From assembly GCA_020628855.1 (NCBI GenBank), contig JAHDEL010000007.1, forward strand, positions 2,719 to 66,718: a stretch of DNA of 64,000 bases. Direction: 5' to 3'. The stretch comes from Saprospiraceae bacterium. Lineage in GTDB: Bacteria > Bacteroidota > Bacteroidia > Chitinophagales > Saprospiraceae. Below are positions 30,240 to 40,100 of this stretch, one piece after another. Made by a program: the position numbers and the translations under genes. The notes under the pieces were generated by a model. It saw only the letters and a list, made by a program, of their open reading frames with translations, was not told the origin of the DNA and did no database searches. The first letter of the stretch is position 1; each line of letters opens with the position of its first letter.

Positions 30240-30869
30240 TTTTTCGAAAATATATCCACCCAAGGTTGCGCCCCAAACCTGGTTGTCATCGCTATCAAAG
30301 CCTTGGTCCCAGCTTTCGATTCTATCAGAATATATGCTCACTATTGAAGTGGCATAGGATGCACCTCGTAAACTACTTTTACAATCTTTTTCATTTGTAG
30401 ATCCTTTCCAACCATAATCTGTTGAGTCGAGGTATACAGCGCAACCTTCTCTCAGTATTAGCATGTCTGGAGAGAATTGATCAAAATACTGTGTGTTCTT
30501 CCATTTGCCGACGAATTCCTCGGGGTTTGGTAATGTATAGACTATAGAGGCAATTCTCCCATTATCCTGGATCAACTTGTACACTCTTTGGCGATAAGGA
30601 CTTTCCTGCTTGTTTGCCAATGCTTGTTCGACATAGAGGTAATGTTCTCCTGTGGATTGCCAGATTGGGTACATATGCAAGGAGATATTGTAATAATTGC
30701 TATCTCTTTCAGCTTGAGAAGAGCTATCATAAGAACCAATCATCACCTGCTGTACTTGATCTAGTTTATTTATCTCAGTCGCTTGAGATTGGATAGCTTT
30801 CTTCTGAGTATTGCAGGCTAGAAGACTCAGGGTTAGTAGAATAACAGAATACAATGGTAGTCTATGCAT
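30231..30869 (-). CDS. CpeT/CpcT-like lipoprotein
   Basis: 212 residues with a signal peptide ending in a lipobox (LLACN, Cys at about 19), so probably a surface or periplasmic lipoprotein. The rest matches the CpcT/CpeT family core: GSYDSSSQAERDSNYYNI, then MYPIW, YLYVEQALA, and PYRQRVYKL. In cyanobacteria this family attaches phycobilins to phycobiliproteins; nothing in this window suggests phycobilisomes. Non-phototrophic homologues are known but without clear function; binding of a bilin or other small molecule is speculation. Tail-to-tail with alaS. Confidence 0.8.
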   Translation of the reverse strand: MHRLPLYSVILLTLSLLACNTQKKAIQSQATEINKLDQVQQVMIGSYDSSSQAERDSNYYNISLHMYPIWQSTGEHYLYVEQALANKQESPYRQRVYKLIQDNGRIASIVYTLPNPEEFVGKWKNTQYFDQFSPDMLILREGCAVYLDSTDYGWKGSTNEKDCKSSLRGASYATSIVSIYSDRIESWDQGFDSDDNQVWGATLGGYIFEKLE

Positions 30870-30953
30870 GGTATTGGATTTAACTAATTTTATTTAAGTT
30901 ACTTTCGCAACATCCTTTCCGAAAAGATGTTTGTTTAGAGTAAAATTTATCAA

Positions 30954-32711
30954 TTGAAACACCTCCTTTATCTCAATAAATACTTTGTCAAATATAAATG
31001 GCATTTATTATTCGGGACAATCTTTGTGTTGTTATCCAATTGGTTTAAGATCAAAATACCTCAAACAATTCGTGAGGCACTCAATTTTATATTTTCTAAA
31101 GTAGAAGAAGCAAAAGCAGGCAGTATTGAAGGTGATTTTGCTCAATTATTCGGAGATGACATACTGAAGTATGCTCTATATGTCATTGGATTTGCTGCTA
31201 TGATGGGAGTATTTATGTACTTCATGAGACAGACAATAATTGTGATGTCTAGACTCATTGAGTATGATTTAAGAAAGTCAATTTTTAAGAAGTACGAAGC
31301 CTTAGATTCTACATTCTACAAAACTAATAAGACAGGGGACCTCATGTCAAGGGTGGCAGAAGATGTCAGTAAGGTTAGAATGTACTTAGGCCCTGCCTTA
31401 TTATATGGTATTAATCTCCTTGGTCTTTGTGTACTAGTCATCTATGCTATGCTTAAAGTCAATGTACAGCTCACATTGTATACCTTATTACCCTTACCTT
31501 TTCTTTCTTTAGCGATTTATTATGTCAGCAGTCTTATCAACAAGAAGAGTGAGCGTATCCAGCAACAACTCTCAACATTGACTGCTAGCGCTCAAGAGGT
31601 CTACTCTGGAATACGTGTAGTTAAGTCGTACGGTTCTGAGGATAGATTTAGAAATTTCTTTTCCGAAGAGTCAGAAGTTTTCAAAGAGAAGTCTATGGAT
31701 CTAGCAAGAGTGAACGCTTTGTTTTTTCCAACAATGATTTTGATTATCTCATTAAGCACATTACTAACTATATACGTGAGCGGTCGATTGGTTGGAGAGA
31801 ATGCAATTGAACCTGGCACTATCGCTGAGTTTGTGATTTATGTCAATTATCTAACCTGGCCTTTTACATCGATTGGTTGGATTGCATCTATTATCCAGCA
31901 AGCAGATGCCTCTCAAAAGAGAATTAATGAGATACTGGAAGCACCAATAGATATTCTCAATACAGGACAGCTCAAAACAGAACTGCAGGGACAAATACAT
32001 TTTGACAATGTTTCCTTTACTTATCCTGATACCGGTGTCAAGGCATTGGATAGGGTGACTTTTGATTTGAAAAAAGGGGAGAAGCTTGCAATAATGGGAA
32101 AGACCGCTTCAGGAAAAAGTAGTATTTGCGAATTGCTTCTCAGAATGTATGATGTATCATCTGGAAAGATTCTGTTAGATGGTCAAGTATTAAATGATCT
32201 AGACCTCCACAGCTTAAGAAATCAAATTGGATATGTACCACAGGATGTCTTCTTATTCTCGGATTCAATAGCTAATAACATAAAGTTTGGAAAAACTGCA
32301 GCTTCAATGCAAGCAGTGGAGACTCTGGCAAAGGCTGCAGCAGTGCATGAGGACATTATTGGATTCCCAGAGGGATATGCTACAGAAGTAGGTGAACGCG
32401 GTGTGACATTATCTGGAGGTCAAAAACAGCGAATTTCTATAGCAAGGGCTTTGATCAAAGATCCTGAGATAGTCTTGCTAGATGATTGTCTTTCAGCAGT
32501 AGATACTAATACTGAGAAGATCATACTCGAATACCTCAAAGAAGAATTAGAGAATAAGACAACTATAATTGTCACACACAGAATATTACATCACATCACT
32601 TTTGACAAAATACTCATACTAGATGAAGGAAGAGTGGTTGAGTATGGAAGCCCAACAGAACTTCTCCAAGCAGGGGGATCTTATCATACAATGGTTGAAA
32701 ATCAGAAATAA
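30954..32711 (+). CDS. ABC exporter, fused permease and ATPase (MdlA/BmrC-like)
   Basis: Half-transporter of 585 residues that would dimerise to export lipids, peptides or drugs. Transmembrane domain about 15-310 with six helices; nucleotide-binding domain about 335-580. Walker A is G382-KTASGK-S389, the signature LSGGQ is 486-490, and the H-loop is H542. In Walker B the usual catalytic Glu is Asp511 (VLLDD), as in degenerate-site halves such as BmrC and in MdlA-type exporters, so it may work with a second subunit. The start is TTG at 30954, since MKHLLYLNKYF is the normal N-terminus and no ATG lies nearby. Divergent from the CpeT-like gene. Confidence 0.9.
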   Translation: MKHLLYLNKYFVKYKWHLLFGTIFVLLSNWFKIKIPQTIREALNFIFSKVEEAKAGSIEGDFAQLFGDDILKYALYVIGFAAMMGVFMYFMRQTIIVMSRLIEYDLRKSIFKKYEALDSTFYKTNKTGDLMSRVAEDVSKVRMYLGPALLYGINLLGLCVLVIYAMLKVNVQLTLYTLLPLPFLSLAIYYVSSLINKKSERIQQQLSTLTASAQEVYSGIRVVKSYGSEDRFRNFFSEESEVFKEKSMDLARVNALFFPTMILIISLSTLLTIYVSGRLVGENAIEPGTIAEFVIYVNYLTWPFTSIGWIASIIQQADASQKRINEILEAPIDILNTGQLKTELQGQIHFDNVSFTYPDTGVKALDRVTFDLKKGEKLAIMGKTASGKSSICELLLRMYDVSSGKILLDGQVLNDLDLHSLRNQIGYVPQDVFLFSDSIANNIKFGKTAASMQAVETLAKAAAVHEDIIGFPEGYATEVGERGVTLSGGQKQRISIARALIKDPEIVLLDDCLSAVDTNTEKIILEYLKEELENKTTIIVTHRILHHITFDKILILDEGRVVEYGSPTELLQAGGSYHTMVENQK

Positions 32712-32807
32712 TAAAAGATGAAGTAATTTCGATATAATGCACTTTACTTCCTCACCTTATCAAAAAATTATTAGTTTAGCTACATTATTCAACCAAATCT
32801 TACACAA

Positions 32808-33200
32808 GTGAACGAAGAAAATAGCAGATTTGAAAGTGTCTATTCCTCAAAAGTAAGAGCAGGAAAACGGAGAACATACTTTTTCGACGTGAGACAGACA
32901 AAGGGAGGCGATTATTATATCACCTTGACAGAGAGTACGAAAAAATTCAATGATGATGGATATGAGCGACATAAGATCTTTCTTTACAAAGAGGATTTTA
33001 ATCGTTTTCAAAAGAGTTTGGGTGACGCAATTGATCACGTAAAGACAGAACTCATGCCAGATTTTGAGTATGATCTTTATGAAAAGAGACAAGCTGAATG
33101 GGAGGCTCAACAAAAGGCCTTAGCAGAAGAAGGTGGAGGCGGTGATACTACAGCTGAGTCGAAACCTGCAGAAAATTCAGACGAAGATATTTCATGGTAA
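32808..33200 (+). CDS. PUR-domain (DUF3276) nucleic-acid-binding protein
   Basis: 130-residue protein of the bacterial PUR-alpha-like family, known from Borrelia and Bacteroidota, which bind single-stranded DNA or RNA. The PUR repeat covers about 8-85 (VYSSKVRAGKRRTYFFDVRQ, then DYYITLTEST and KIFLYKEDFNRFQKSL). A Glu/Ala/Gln-rich low-complexity tail follows. It starts with GTG at 32808. Ends at a palindromic terminator shared with the convergent rpsT gene. Exact cellular role unknown. Confidence 0.85.
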   Translation: MNEENSRFESVYSSKVRAGKRRTYFFDVRQTKGGDYYITLTESTKKFNDDGYERHKIFLYKEDFNRFQKSLGDAIDHVKTELMPDFEYDLYEKRQAEWEAQQKALAEEGGGGDTTAESKPAENSDEDISW

Positions 33201-33210
33201 TACGGAAATA

Positions 33211-33245
33211 AAAAAAGCGACAAGGAATTCCTTGTCGCTTTTTTT
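33211..33245. terminator. Bidirectional terminator between the PUR gene and rpsT
   Basis: A fully palindromic 22-mer (33217-33238, arm GCGACAAGGAA) is flanked by six A on the left and seven or more T on the right. It can terminate transcription from both sides with U-runs. Confidence 0.93.
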
Positions 33246-33263
33246 ATAAGTTATATCTTCTAA

Positions 33264-33518
33264 TTAAGAAAGCTTGCTGATGTGCTTAGCAAGTTTACTC
33301 TTCAAGTTATTTGCTTTGTTCTTGTGCCAAACATTCTTTTTAGCAAGTTTGTCTATCATGCTCACTACCTTAGGAAAAAACTCCTGAGCTTCCTTAGCAG
33401 TTTCCATCTCTCTTAATTTATTGATTGCAGTTCTAGCACTCTTTTTATAATACCTGTTTTGCAATCTTTTCTTCGCGTCTTGTCTAATTCTTTTTTTCGC
33501 TGAAGCGTGGTGTGCCAT
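33264..33518 (-). CDS. rpsT: 30S ribosomal protein S20 (bS20)
   Basis: Helical 16S rRNA-binding protein of the 30S body. 84 residues, beginning MAHHASAKKRIRQDAKKR, highly basic, with the conserved SARTAINKL segment and a C-terminal KKNVWHKNKANNLKSKL helix. Monocistronic on the minus strand with its own promoter and a shared bidirectional terminator, as usual for rpsT. Confidence 0.97.
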   Translation of the reverse strand: MAHHASAKKRIRQDAKKRLQNRYYKKSARTAINKLREMETAKEAQEFFPKVVSMIDKLAKKNVWHKNKANNLKSKLAKHISKLS

Positions 33519-33543
33519 TATTTACAATTTTTAATTTGGAGTG

Positions 33544-33573
33544 CAAAAGTAAAGTAAATTTTAGTTAAACCAA
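33544..33573 (-). promoter_or_regulatory. Promoter of rpsT
   Basis: On the minus strand ATTG (TTG at 33573-33571), a 19-nt spacer, then TACTTTTG (33551-33544). Near-ideal consensus, leader about 20 nt. Confidence 0.75.
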
Positions 33574-33679
33574 TGATTACTTCATGAATTTCGTAGGTGT
33601 TTTTGGACTGATCATGTTAAAGAATTGAAGTTAGTACGAAGTTTGCAGTGAAATTCTCATAAATCTTGTGAACTAGCAA

Positions 33680-33687
33680 TACATTTG
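33680..33687 (+). promoter_or_regulatory. -7 box TACATTTG for sucA
   Basis: Exact consensus 49 nt before the sucA ATG. No TTG at 19-nt spacing (nearest 11 nt), so it may need an activator or be a weak promoter. Confidence 0.5.
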
Positions 33688-33736
33688 TATTTGTGTAATA
33701 TTACACCATACACACTTGTAATTATTTACATATCTC

Positions 33737-36469
33737 ATGAATAACTTGTCTTATATCTGGAATGCAGAGCCTGCGTATATAGATTCACTCTACAGAAAAT
33801 ATGCTGAGGACCCTAATTCTGTGGATGATAATTGGAGACTCTTTTTCGAAGGCTTCGAATTTAATAGCCCGAATGGAAGCAGTCCGAACGGTACATACAG
33901 TGAAGGTGTCACTAATAGCAAAGAATTTGCTGTGATGGGTATCATTCAAGGGTTTAGGAGCAGAGGTCATTTGCTCTCCACTACCAATCCAATTAGACAA
34001 AGAAAAGATCGTACTCCGAACCTTGACCTCAATGATTTTAATCTATCAAAAGAAGATCTGAAATCTACATTCTTGGCAGGAAATGAGATAGGCTTAAACA
34101 ATGCATCACTTGAGCAAATTATCTCAAGACTAGAGAGTATCTATTGTGGTAACATTGGATTTGAGTATGCACATATAGAGAGTCGAGCTAAACGAAGATG
34201 GTTAAGAAGTAAGATAGAGTCAATGGATCCACAGAATGGCTATGGACTTTCTCTTGATAAAAAGAAAAGAATTCTCTCTAAGTTAAATGGAGCTGCCATT
34301 TTTGAAAAATTTCTTCACACCAAATACATTGGACAGAAAAGATTCAGTCTTGAAGGGGGGGAGAGTACAATTCCTGCATTGGATGCTGTTATTGAGAATG
34401 CTTCGCAATTGGGAGTTGAAGAGATTATAATTGGTATGGCCCATAGAGGAAGATTAAATGTTTTAGCAAATATCATGGGTAAGACCTATGATCAGATCTT
34501 TTCCGAGTTTGAAGGCACAGCCTTGCCTGACCAATCATTCGGAGATGGTGATGTAAAATATCATTTAGGTTTCGAGTCTCAAGTAGCTACAGGAAATGGT
34601 AAAGAGGTCCAACTCAAGCTGACTCCTAATCCATCTCATTTAGAAGCGGTTAATACTGTTGTTCAAGGATTTTCAAGAGCAAAAGCAGATATTTTATATA
34701 AGAGTGATTATGATAAGATTCTGCCTATTCTCATACATGGTGATGCAGCCATCGCAGGCCAAGGAATTGTGTATGAGACAGTACAAATGAGCCAACTTGA
34801 TGGCTACTATACTGGAGGTACCATCCATTTTGTCATTAATAATCAGATCGGCTTTACGACTGATTTTGATGATGCAAGATCATCGACATATTGTACTGGG
34901 GTTGCTTCATTGGTACAAGCGCCAGTATTTCATGTAAATGGTGATGATCCGGAAGCGGTAGTCTTTGCGATAGAGTTAGCAACACAATACAGACAAGAAT
35001 TCAACAATGATGTCTTTATTGATATGGTCTGCTATCGTAAACATGGTCACAATGAAGGTGACGATCCAAAGTTTACTCAGCCATATCTATATGACTTAAT
35101 TGGCAAGCATAAAAACCCGAGAGAAATCTATGTTGATATTCTCACAAAAAGAGGAGATATAGAAGAAGAGCTTGCTACTAAACTCGAAAAAGAGTTTTGG
35201 AATGTTCTTCAAGATAGGCTGAATCTGGTAAAGGAAAAACCTACTAAGTATGTCTATCAAACACCAGAAGAGGCTTGGCGAAAACTCAAATTTACAACTG
35301 ATGTAAAAGACGCTAAGACAAGTCCAAAAACGGGAATAGCAAAGAAGCAGCTAGAGCAGATATTTTCACATCTTTTGGAATATCCTGATGGGTTAACGCC
35401 TTTGTCTAAAGTAGAGAGACTCCAAAAAGGTAAGAGAAAACTGCTTGATGCAAATAAGGTTGACTGGGCACTAGGAGAATTAGCTGCCTATGCTTCTATC
35501 CTCATGGATGGAAAAGATGTGAGAATGAGTGGTCAAGATGTAAAGAGAGGCACATTCTCACATCGACACGCTATTTTTAATGATAAGAATACTTTTGAAG
35601 AATTCAATCGACTTGATGGTATAGCATCTGATCAAGGTAAATTTAGGATATTCAATTCCCTATTGAGTGAATTTGGTGTATTGGGTTTTGAGTATGGATA
35701 TTCTTTAGCAAATCCACATAGTTTAGTTCTTTGGGAAGCCCAGTTTGGTGATTTCTATAATGGAGCACAGACTATGGTAGATCAGTTTGTGAGTGCTGGT
35801 GAAAGTAAGTGGCAAAGAATGAGTGGTCTCGTGATGTTACTTCCACATGGTAATGAAGGGCAAGGACCTGAACATTCGAGTGCAAGATTGGAGAGATTTC
35901 TCCAGATGTGCGCAGACTTCAATATGACTGTTGCGAATATCACAACACCGGCTAATCTATTCCATGCTTTGAGAAGACAGCTAGCAAGGAATTATAGGAA
36001 GCCACTTGTGGTGATGTCTCCAAAATCACTATTGAGACACCCACTTTGTGTTTCTGCAAAAGAAGATTTTCTTACAAAAACAGGTTTCCAAGAAGTCATC
36101 AAAGAGGATAAAGTAACACCTGCAAAAGCAAAGAAACATATTCTGTGTACTGGAAAAGTATATTATGATTTGCTTACGCATCGCAATAATGATCCTAAGT
36201 TAAAAGATGTAGCGATCACGAGGGTTGAGCAATTGTACCCATTTCCTGAAGCTCAAGTCAATGCAGAACTAAAACGTTATAAAGTTCCAACGGTCTGGGT
36301 ACAAGAAGAAAGTCAAAACATGGGAGCTTGGCAATATTTGTTGAGATACTGGAGAAAGACCGACATTGACGTGGTTAGTCGAGATATTGCTGCTTCACCT
36401 GCAACAGGATTTAAGAAAATTCATGATGCACAACAAGCGAAGCTGATGAAGGAAGCTTTTAAGATTTAG
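33737..36469 (+). CDS. sucA: 2-oxoglutarate dehydrogenase E1 component
   Basis: Thiamine-diphosphate-dependent decarboxylase of the 2-oxoglutarate dehydrogenase complex, TCA cycle. 910 residues, typical length. N-terminal lipoyl-subunit-binding-type region (YLDSLYRKYAEDP-like, seen as YIDSLYRKYAEDPNSVDDNW). The ThDP-binding core includes GMAHRGRLNVLANIMGK, HGDAAIAGQGIVYET and NNQIGFTT. The C-terminal transketolase-type half has GNEGQGPEHSSARLERFLQ. sucB is not in the window. The 3' end overlaps the convergent barrel-like gene by 4 nt. Confidence 0.97.
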   Translation: MNNLSYIWNAEPAYIDSLYRKYAEDPNSVDDNWRLFFEGFEFNSPNGSSPNGTYSEGVTNSKEFAVMGIIQGFRSRGHLLSTTNPIRQRKDRTPNLDLNDFNLSKEDLKSTFLAGNEIGLNNASLEQIISRLESIYCGNIGFEYAHIESRAKRRWLRSKIESMDPQNGYGLSLDKKKRILSKLNGAAIFEKFLHTKYIGQKRFSLEGGESTIPALDAVIENASQLGVEEIIIGMAHRGRLNVLANIMGKTYDQIFSEFEGTALPDQSFGDGDVKYHLGFESQVATGNGKEVQLKLTPNPSHLEAVNTVVQGFSRAKADILYKSDYDKILPILIHGDAAIAGQGIVYETVQMSQLDGYYTGGTIHFVINNQIGFTTDFDDARSSTYCTGVASLVQAPVFHVNGDDPEAVVFAIELATQYRQEFNNDVFIDMVCYRKHGHNEGDDPKFTQPYLYDLIGKHKNPREIYVDILTKRGDIEEELATKLEKEFWNVLQDRLNLVKEKPTKYVYQTPEEAWRKLKFTTDVKDAKTSPKTGIAKKQLEQIFSHLLEYPDGLTPLSKVERLQKGKRKLLDANKVDWALGELAAYASILMDGKDVRMSGQDVKRGTFSHRHAIFNDKNTFEEFNRLDGIASDQGKFRIFNSLLSEFGVLGFEYGYSLANPHSLVLWEAQFGDFYNGAQTMVDQFVSAGESKWQRMSGLVMLLPHGNEGQGPEHSSARLERFLQMCADFNMTVANITTPANLFHALRRQLARNYRKPLVVMSPKSLLRHPLCVSAKEDFLTKTGFQEVIKEDKVTPAKAKKHILCTGKVYYDLLTHRNNDPKLKDVAITRVEQLYPFPEAQVNAELKRYKVPTVWVQEESQNMGAWQYLLRYWRKTDIDVVSRDIAASPATGFKKIHDAQQAKLMKEAFKI

Positions 36470-37170
36470 TTGCCGTAGTAATAGACTATTGAAACTCCCA
36501 TACTAATAAATCTGTCAGATTCATTATTAGACCCTGCACCAATATCATTGGCAAAATCCTCTAATCCAATTTTAGCAAGAGGGTAGACATAATAAGGAAT
36601 TAGGGCAATTGGTGTTCTTGCATCGGGTGAAAGAATGATGAGTAGTTTAGCAATTGCCAGATATTGGAATTGTTTTTCTTCAAACAAGTCAATCTTCACA
36701 TTTGATCCTCCAATAAATCTACGAATCCTCAGATTTCTCCTCCCGACTCCAAGACTAAAAACAAAATTGTCAGAAATAAAAGACTCTAAATTGAGTGAAA
36801 TGGTATTGATGTTATAGAAGTATTCCTTCTGTATTAATGATTGGGTGACTGGATGTTCGCCATTCCCTGTGCGTTTTCTCAGTACATTTTCCCAAGTAAC
36901 ATCTAGTGCAAAATCTCGCATTTTGTATCTGGCTCCAATTTGTAATCCATTGAGAAAATGAAGATCAGGCATGGGGTTTTGCAGTCTAACCATTTCAACA
37001 TCAGTTAATTGGTCATTAAATGCTTTGACAATTGAATTGTGCTGAGGCGCCGGAGTATAGAGAGAAGTAAATCCAGCCTTGATATTGAGCTGGGCATCCA
37101 TGGATAGATAGCAAAGGCAAAAGAGGACCATGACTATGCTTTTTCTATTGAATGACTGTATTGTTTTCAT
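36466..37170 (-). CDS. Exported protein, possible outer-membrane beta-barrel
   Basis: Unrecognised 234-residue protein. A signal peptide at about 1-27 ends MDAQ, a typical Bacteroidota cleavage site. The remainder alternates short hydrophobic and polar stretches (IGARYKMRDFALDVTWENVL, NTISLNLESFISDNFVFSLG) and ends with an aromatic strand (GVSIVYYYGN). That pattern fits an 8-12-stranded outer-membrane barrel. It lies 29 nt downstream of the large histidine kinase gene on the same strand, so it may be cotranscribed. No function can be assigned. Confidence 0.6.
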   Translation of the reverse strand: MKTIQSFNRKSIVMVLFCLCYLSMDAQLNIKAGFTSLYTPAPQHNSIVKAFNDQLTDVEMVRLQNPMPDLHFLNGLQIGARYKMRDFALDVTWENVLRKRTGNGEHPVTQSLIQKEYFYNINTISLNLESFISDNFVFSLGVGRRNLRIRRFIGGSNVKIDLFEEKQFQYLAIAKLLIILSPDARTPIALIPYYVYPLAKIGLEDFANDIGAGSNNESDRFISMGVSIVYYYGN

Positions 37171-37199
37171 TTCTGTGATAAAGGTAAGGAAGACTTAGC

Positions 37200-40100
37200 T
37201 TAGTCTAATGAGACCTTGGTCGAATCTGTATTTTGTTGATATTGCTTCATCAAAGGTATAGAGATATAAAATTTAGATCCTTTGTTTTCTTGACTCTCGA
37301 AATACAGACTGCCATTAAATACTTCAATCATATTTGCTGAGATAGCTAATCCTAATCCACTTCCCGAACTTTTTGTCGTGAAGTTTGGTCTGAATATCTT
37401 ATTCTTTTCAGCATCTGGTATTCCTATACCATTATCCGTCACTTTGATGATTGCATTCTCTTCTTCTTTATATAGGGCAATAGCTATTTTGCCTCTCCTG
37501 TCATTTGGAATTGATTGGATTGCATTCTTGACAATATTGTTAAGTATGCTGATAATATGATTTTTGTCAGCAAATACAATGTGGTCTTCAATTGGGATTG
37601 AAAGAGAGATATCCATATCATCTCGCTTTCTAAAGAGATCATGATTCGTCTCAACTACTTCATTCAGATTTACCTTCTCATTAGTTGCTTGAGGCATTTT
37701 GCCGAAGTTTGAGAATGCACCTGCAATTTCAGCTAGATTATCTATTTGTTCAATCAGCGTATTGCTAATCCGACGTACGAGTGGTAACGCTTGTTCTGGG
37801 TCTTTCGAAACTGCTCTTTCAAGATATTGAATACTCAGTTTCATAGGTGTGAGAGGATTCTTTATCTCATGGGCTACATTCCTGGCCATCTCTTTCCATG
37901 CACCATCTCTTTCTGTCTTAGCTATTAATTTGGCACTGTCTTCCAACTCATCAATCATGACATTATAATTGTTGATGAGTTTACCAATTTCATCATCGGC
38001 TTTCCAGTTGACAGGATTATTCTTTCGATTCAGTTTGATTTGAGTCATTCGCGTAGCTAGGGTCTCCAAAGGATCAGTGATAGATCGAGCAATTGCTAAG
38101 GCTACGGCTCCAGCAATTAAGAATAGAAAGACATAGACATTCAATAAAGTTCCTAGATAATCAATCACACCAAGAGTGGAGTAATGGTCCTCTTTATGAT
38201 GAAGACTAGCATAGGCTACAACACTACCTTGATTGCTCTTTATTGGGAAATAGCTCAATTCTTTGTCATCTGACTTCAAGGTTAGAGCATCATCTTGCTG
38301 GAGTTTATTGAAAAAATAATACGCCAAGTAAGGGATTTGCAATTGTGATCCTTCATTGACAGAAGCACCATACTTGCCATAGATATCTATATTGGTTCGA
38401 TGGATTAACTCTAGCTGTGGTCGTATGTTTTCTAGAATATAAGGGGCTCTAGGCTCATCACTTTCATCCTTTAGATACCAATGAAGGTTGTTCGAAACCG
38501 TATTTATTCGTTGTTCTATTTCAATGTTCTTATTGTTCCTAATTTGATTTTGAAGATAGATTGAGGTGATGGTTGCTATGGCTATAAATGAGAATATAAC
38601 CATACCTACAATAATAATCTGAATACGAGTACTCAAACTGGTATCACTGCCAAATCTCAGCGGTAAGAATTCAGGTAAGAATTTCCATACGCTGTTGATG
38701 AGCATAAATAGTATGACCAAAAAAGTCAACAGGCAGAAAAAGAATGAAAATAGAGTAATTGGTTTGAGTATACTCAGTATCGGTTTGGAAGTGATTAGTA
38801 CAGTATCCTCATAGGGCTTGAATTTGAGAAATACATTTTGATTAGACAGAAGTCGACCTGCTTTAGCATTTTGGATTGCAATGATTTCTGAATTCTCAAG
38901 ATTAAGGTCATTTCTCAGGATGTTACCATCTCGGATTATTGTCAAAGGCAAGTCAAAATCACTATTTGATTTATACCGTTGGTAAGCTATTTCGTGTGTT
39001 ATTTTTCCTTTGCTACTTTCAACAGTTGTTGAAAATATGTAGCTATTGTTTATTGGATCAAATTGCCAATTTCCTTCTAAAACTCTCACAGCTGAATTTG
39101 ATGTTGGGTTTGCTAAGAATGTCTGATCTGAGTAGATCGACATACCATTTTCTAGTGTCCCTGTTAATTCTATGGTGAGATGATCAAGTTGGCCAAACGA
39201 ATTTTCAATTAAGTCAGCTTTGTCAATTATTCCAAGACTTGGATGGTCTTCTATTTTTTCTAAGAATGTGTTTTGTTTAACACCATGCAGCGACTTAATA
39301 TCTTGGAAGATATCGTCGTCAAATGCATGATAGTAAGAACTGAGTATTACCTCTTTGTTTTTAATATCTTTTTGATAGTCAAAGCCAAACAACAATATTG
39401 AGAGGAAACCAGATATGACAACCAGCCAAAGGATGAGCCACGTTATATTTTTTGCCCCTATGTCATAGTATAAATCACTCAGAGTTAAATAAGTGAGAAT
39501 AAATAGAGGTAATAACCAAATTGGTTTGATCCCAGCAAAACTTGACCCAATCAACATGATAATTATTGCTATACTTACAAACCCCCCATATTTCATCCAT
39601 TGTCCTAACTTACCAGAGAGATGTATAAGGAGTTGACTCCTGATGAATATCAGAAGTGTCCAAGAAACGATACATACTAAGCTAACGCCTTCAATTATTG
39701 ATATCGAGGAAAGTTCATTAAAGTTTATATCAACAGAAGGAGATTGTACAAATTGATAAAAGGAAAGTATAACAGCTGTAAACAGAAAGACAGTTGAAAT
39801 TGCTTCTCCAAAATAAGATAATGATGGCTTATCTTCTTGAGTCATCAGATTTCCTGAGAAAAAAGCGAAGAACGCAATTGTGAGTAACACTAAGTCAAAA
39901 GGTGAGTTCGCCCAACTGGTTAACATCAGACTAGCATCATTAAATAGAGTGAGACCTTCAGTGTATAAACTATTTATCGTGTAATAAAGAATGTATCCTA
40001 CAGGAACTAACACACAATGCAACCTAATATCTTGTTGAGAAGCGAAATACAAGAAAAAGAGAAAGCTTAAGAGTAAACAAATTATCGATAGCCATTTGAG

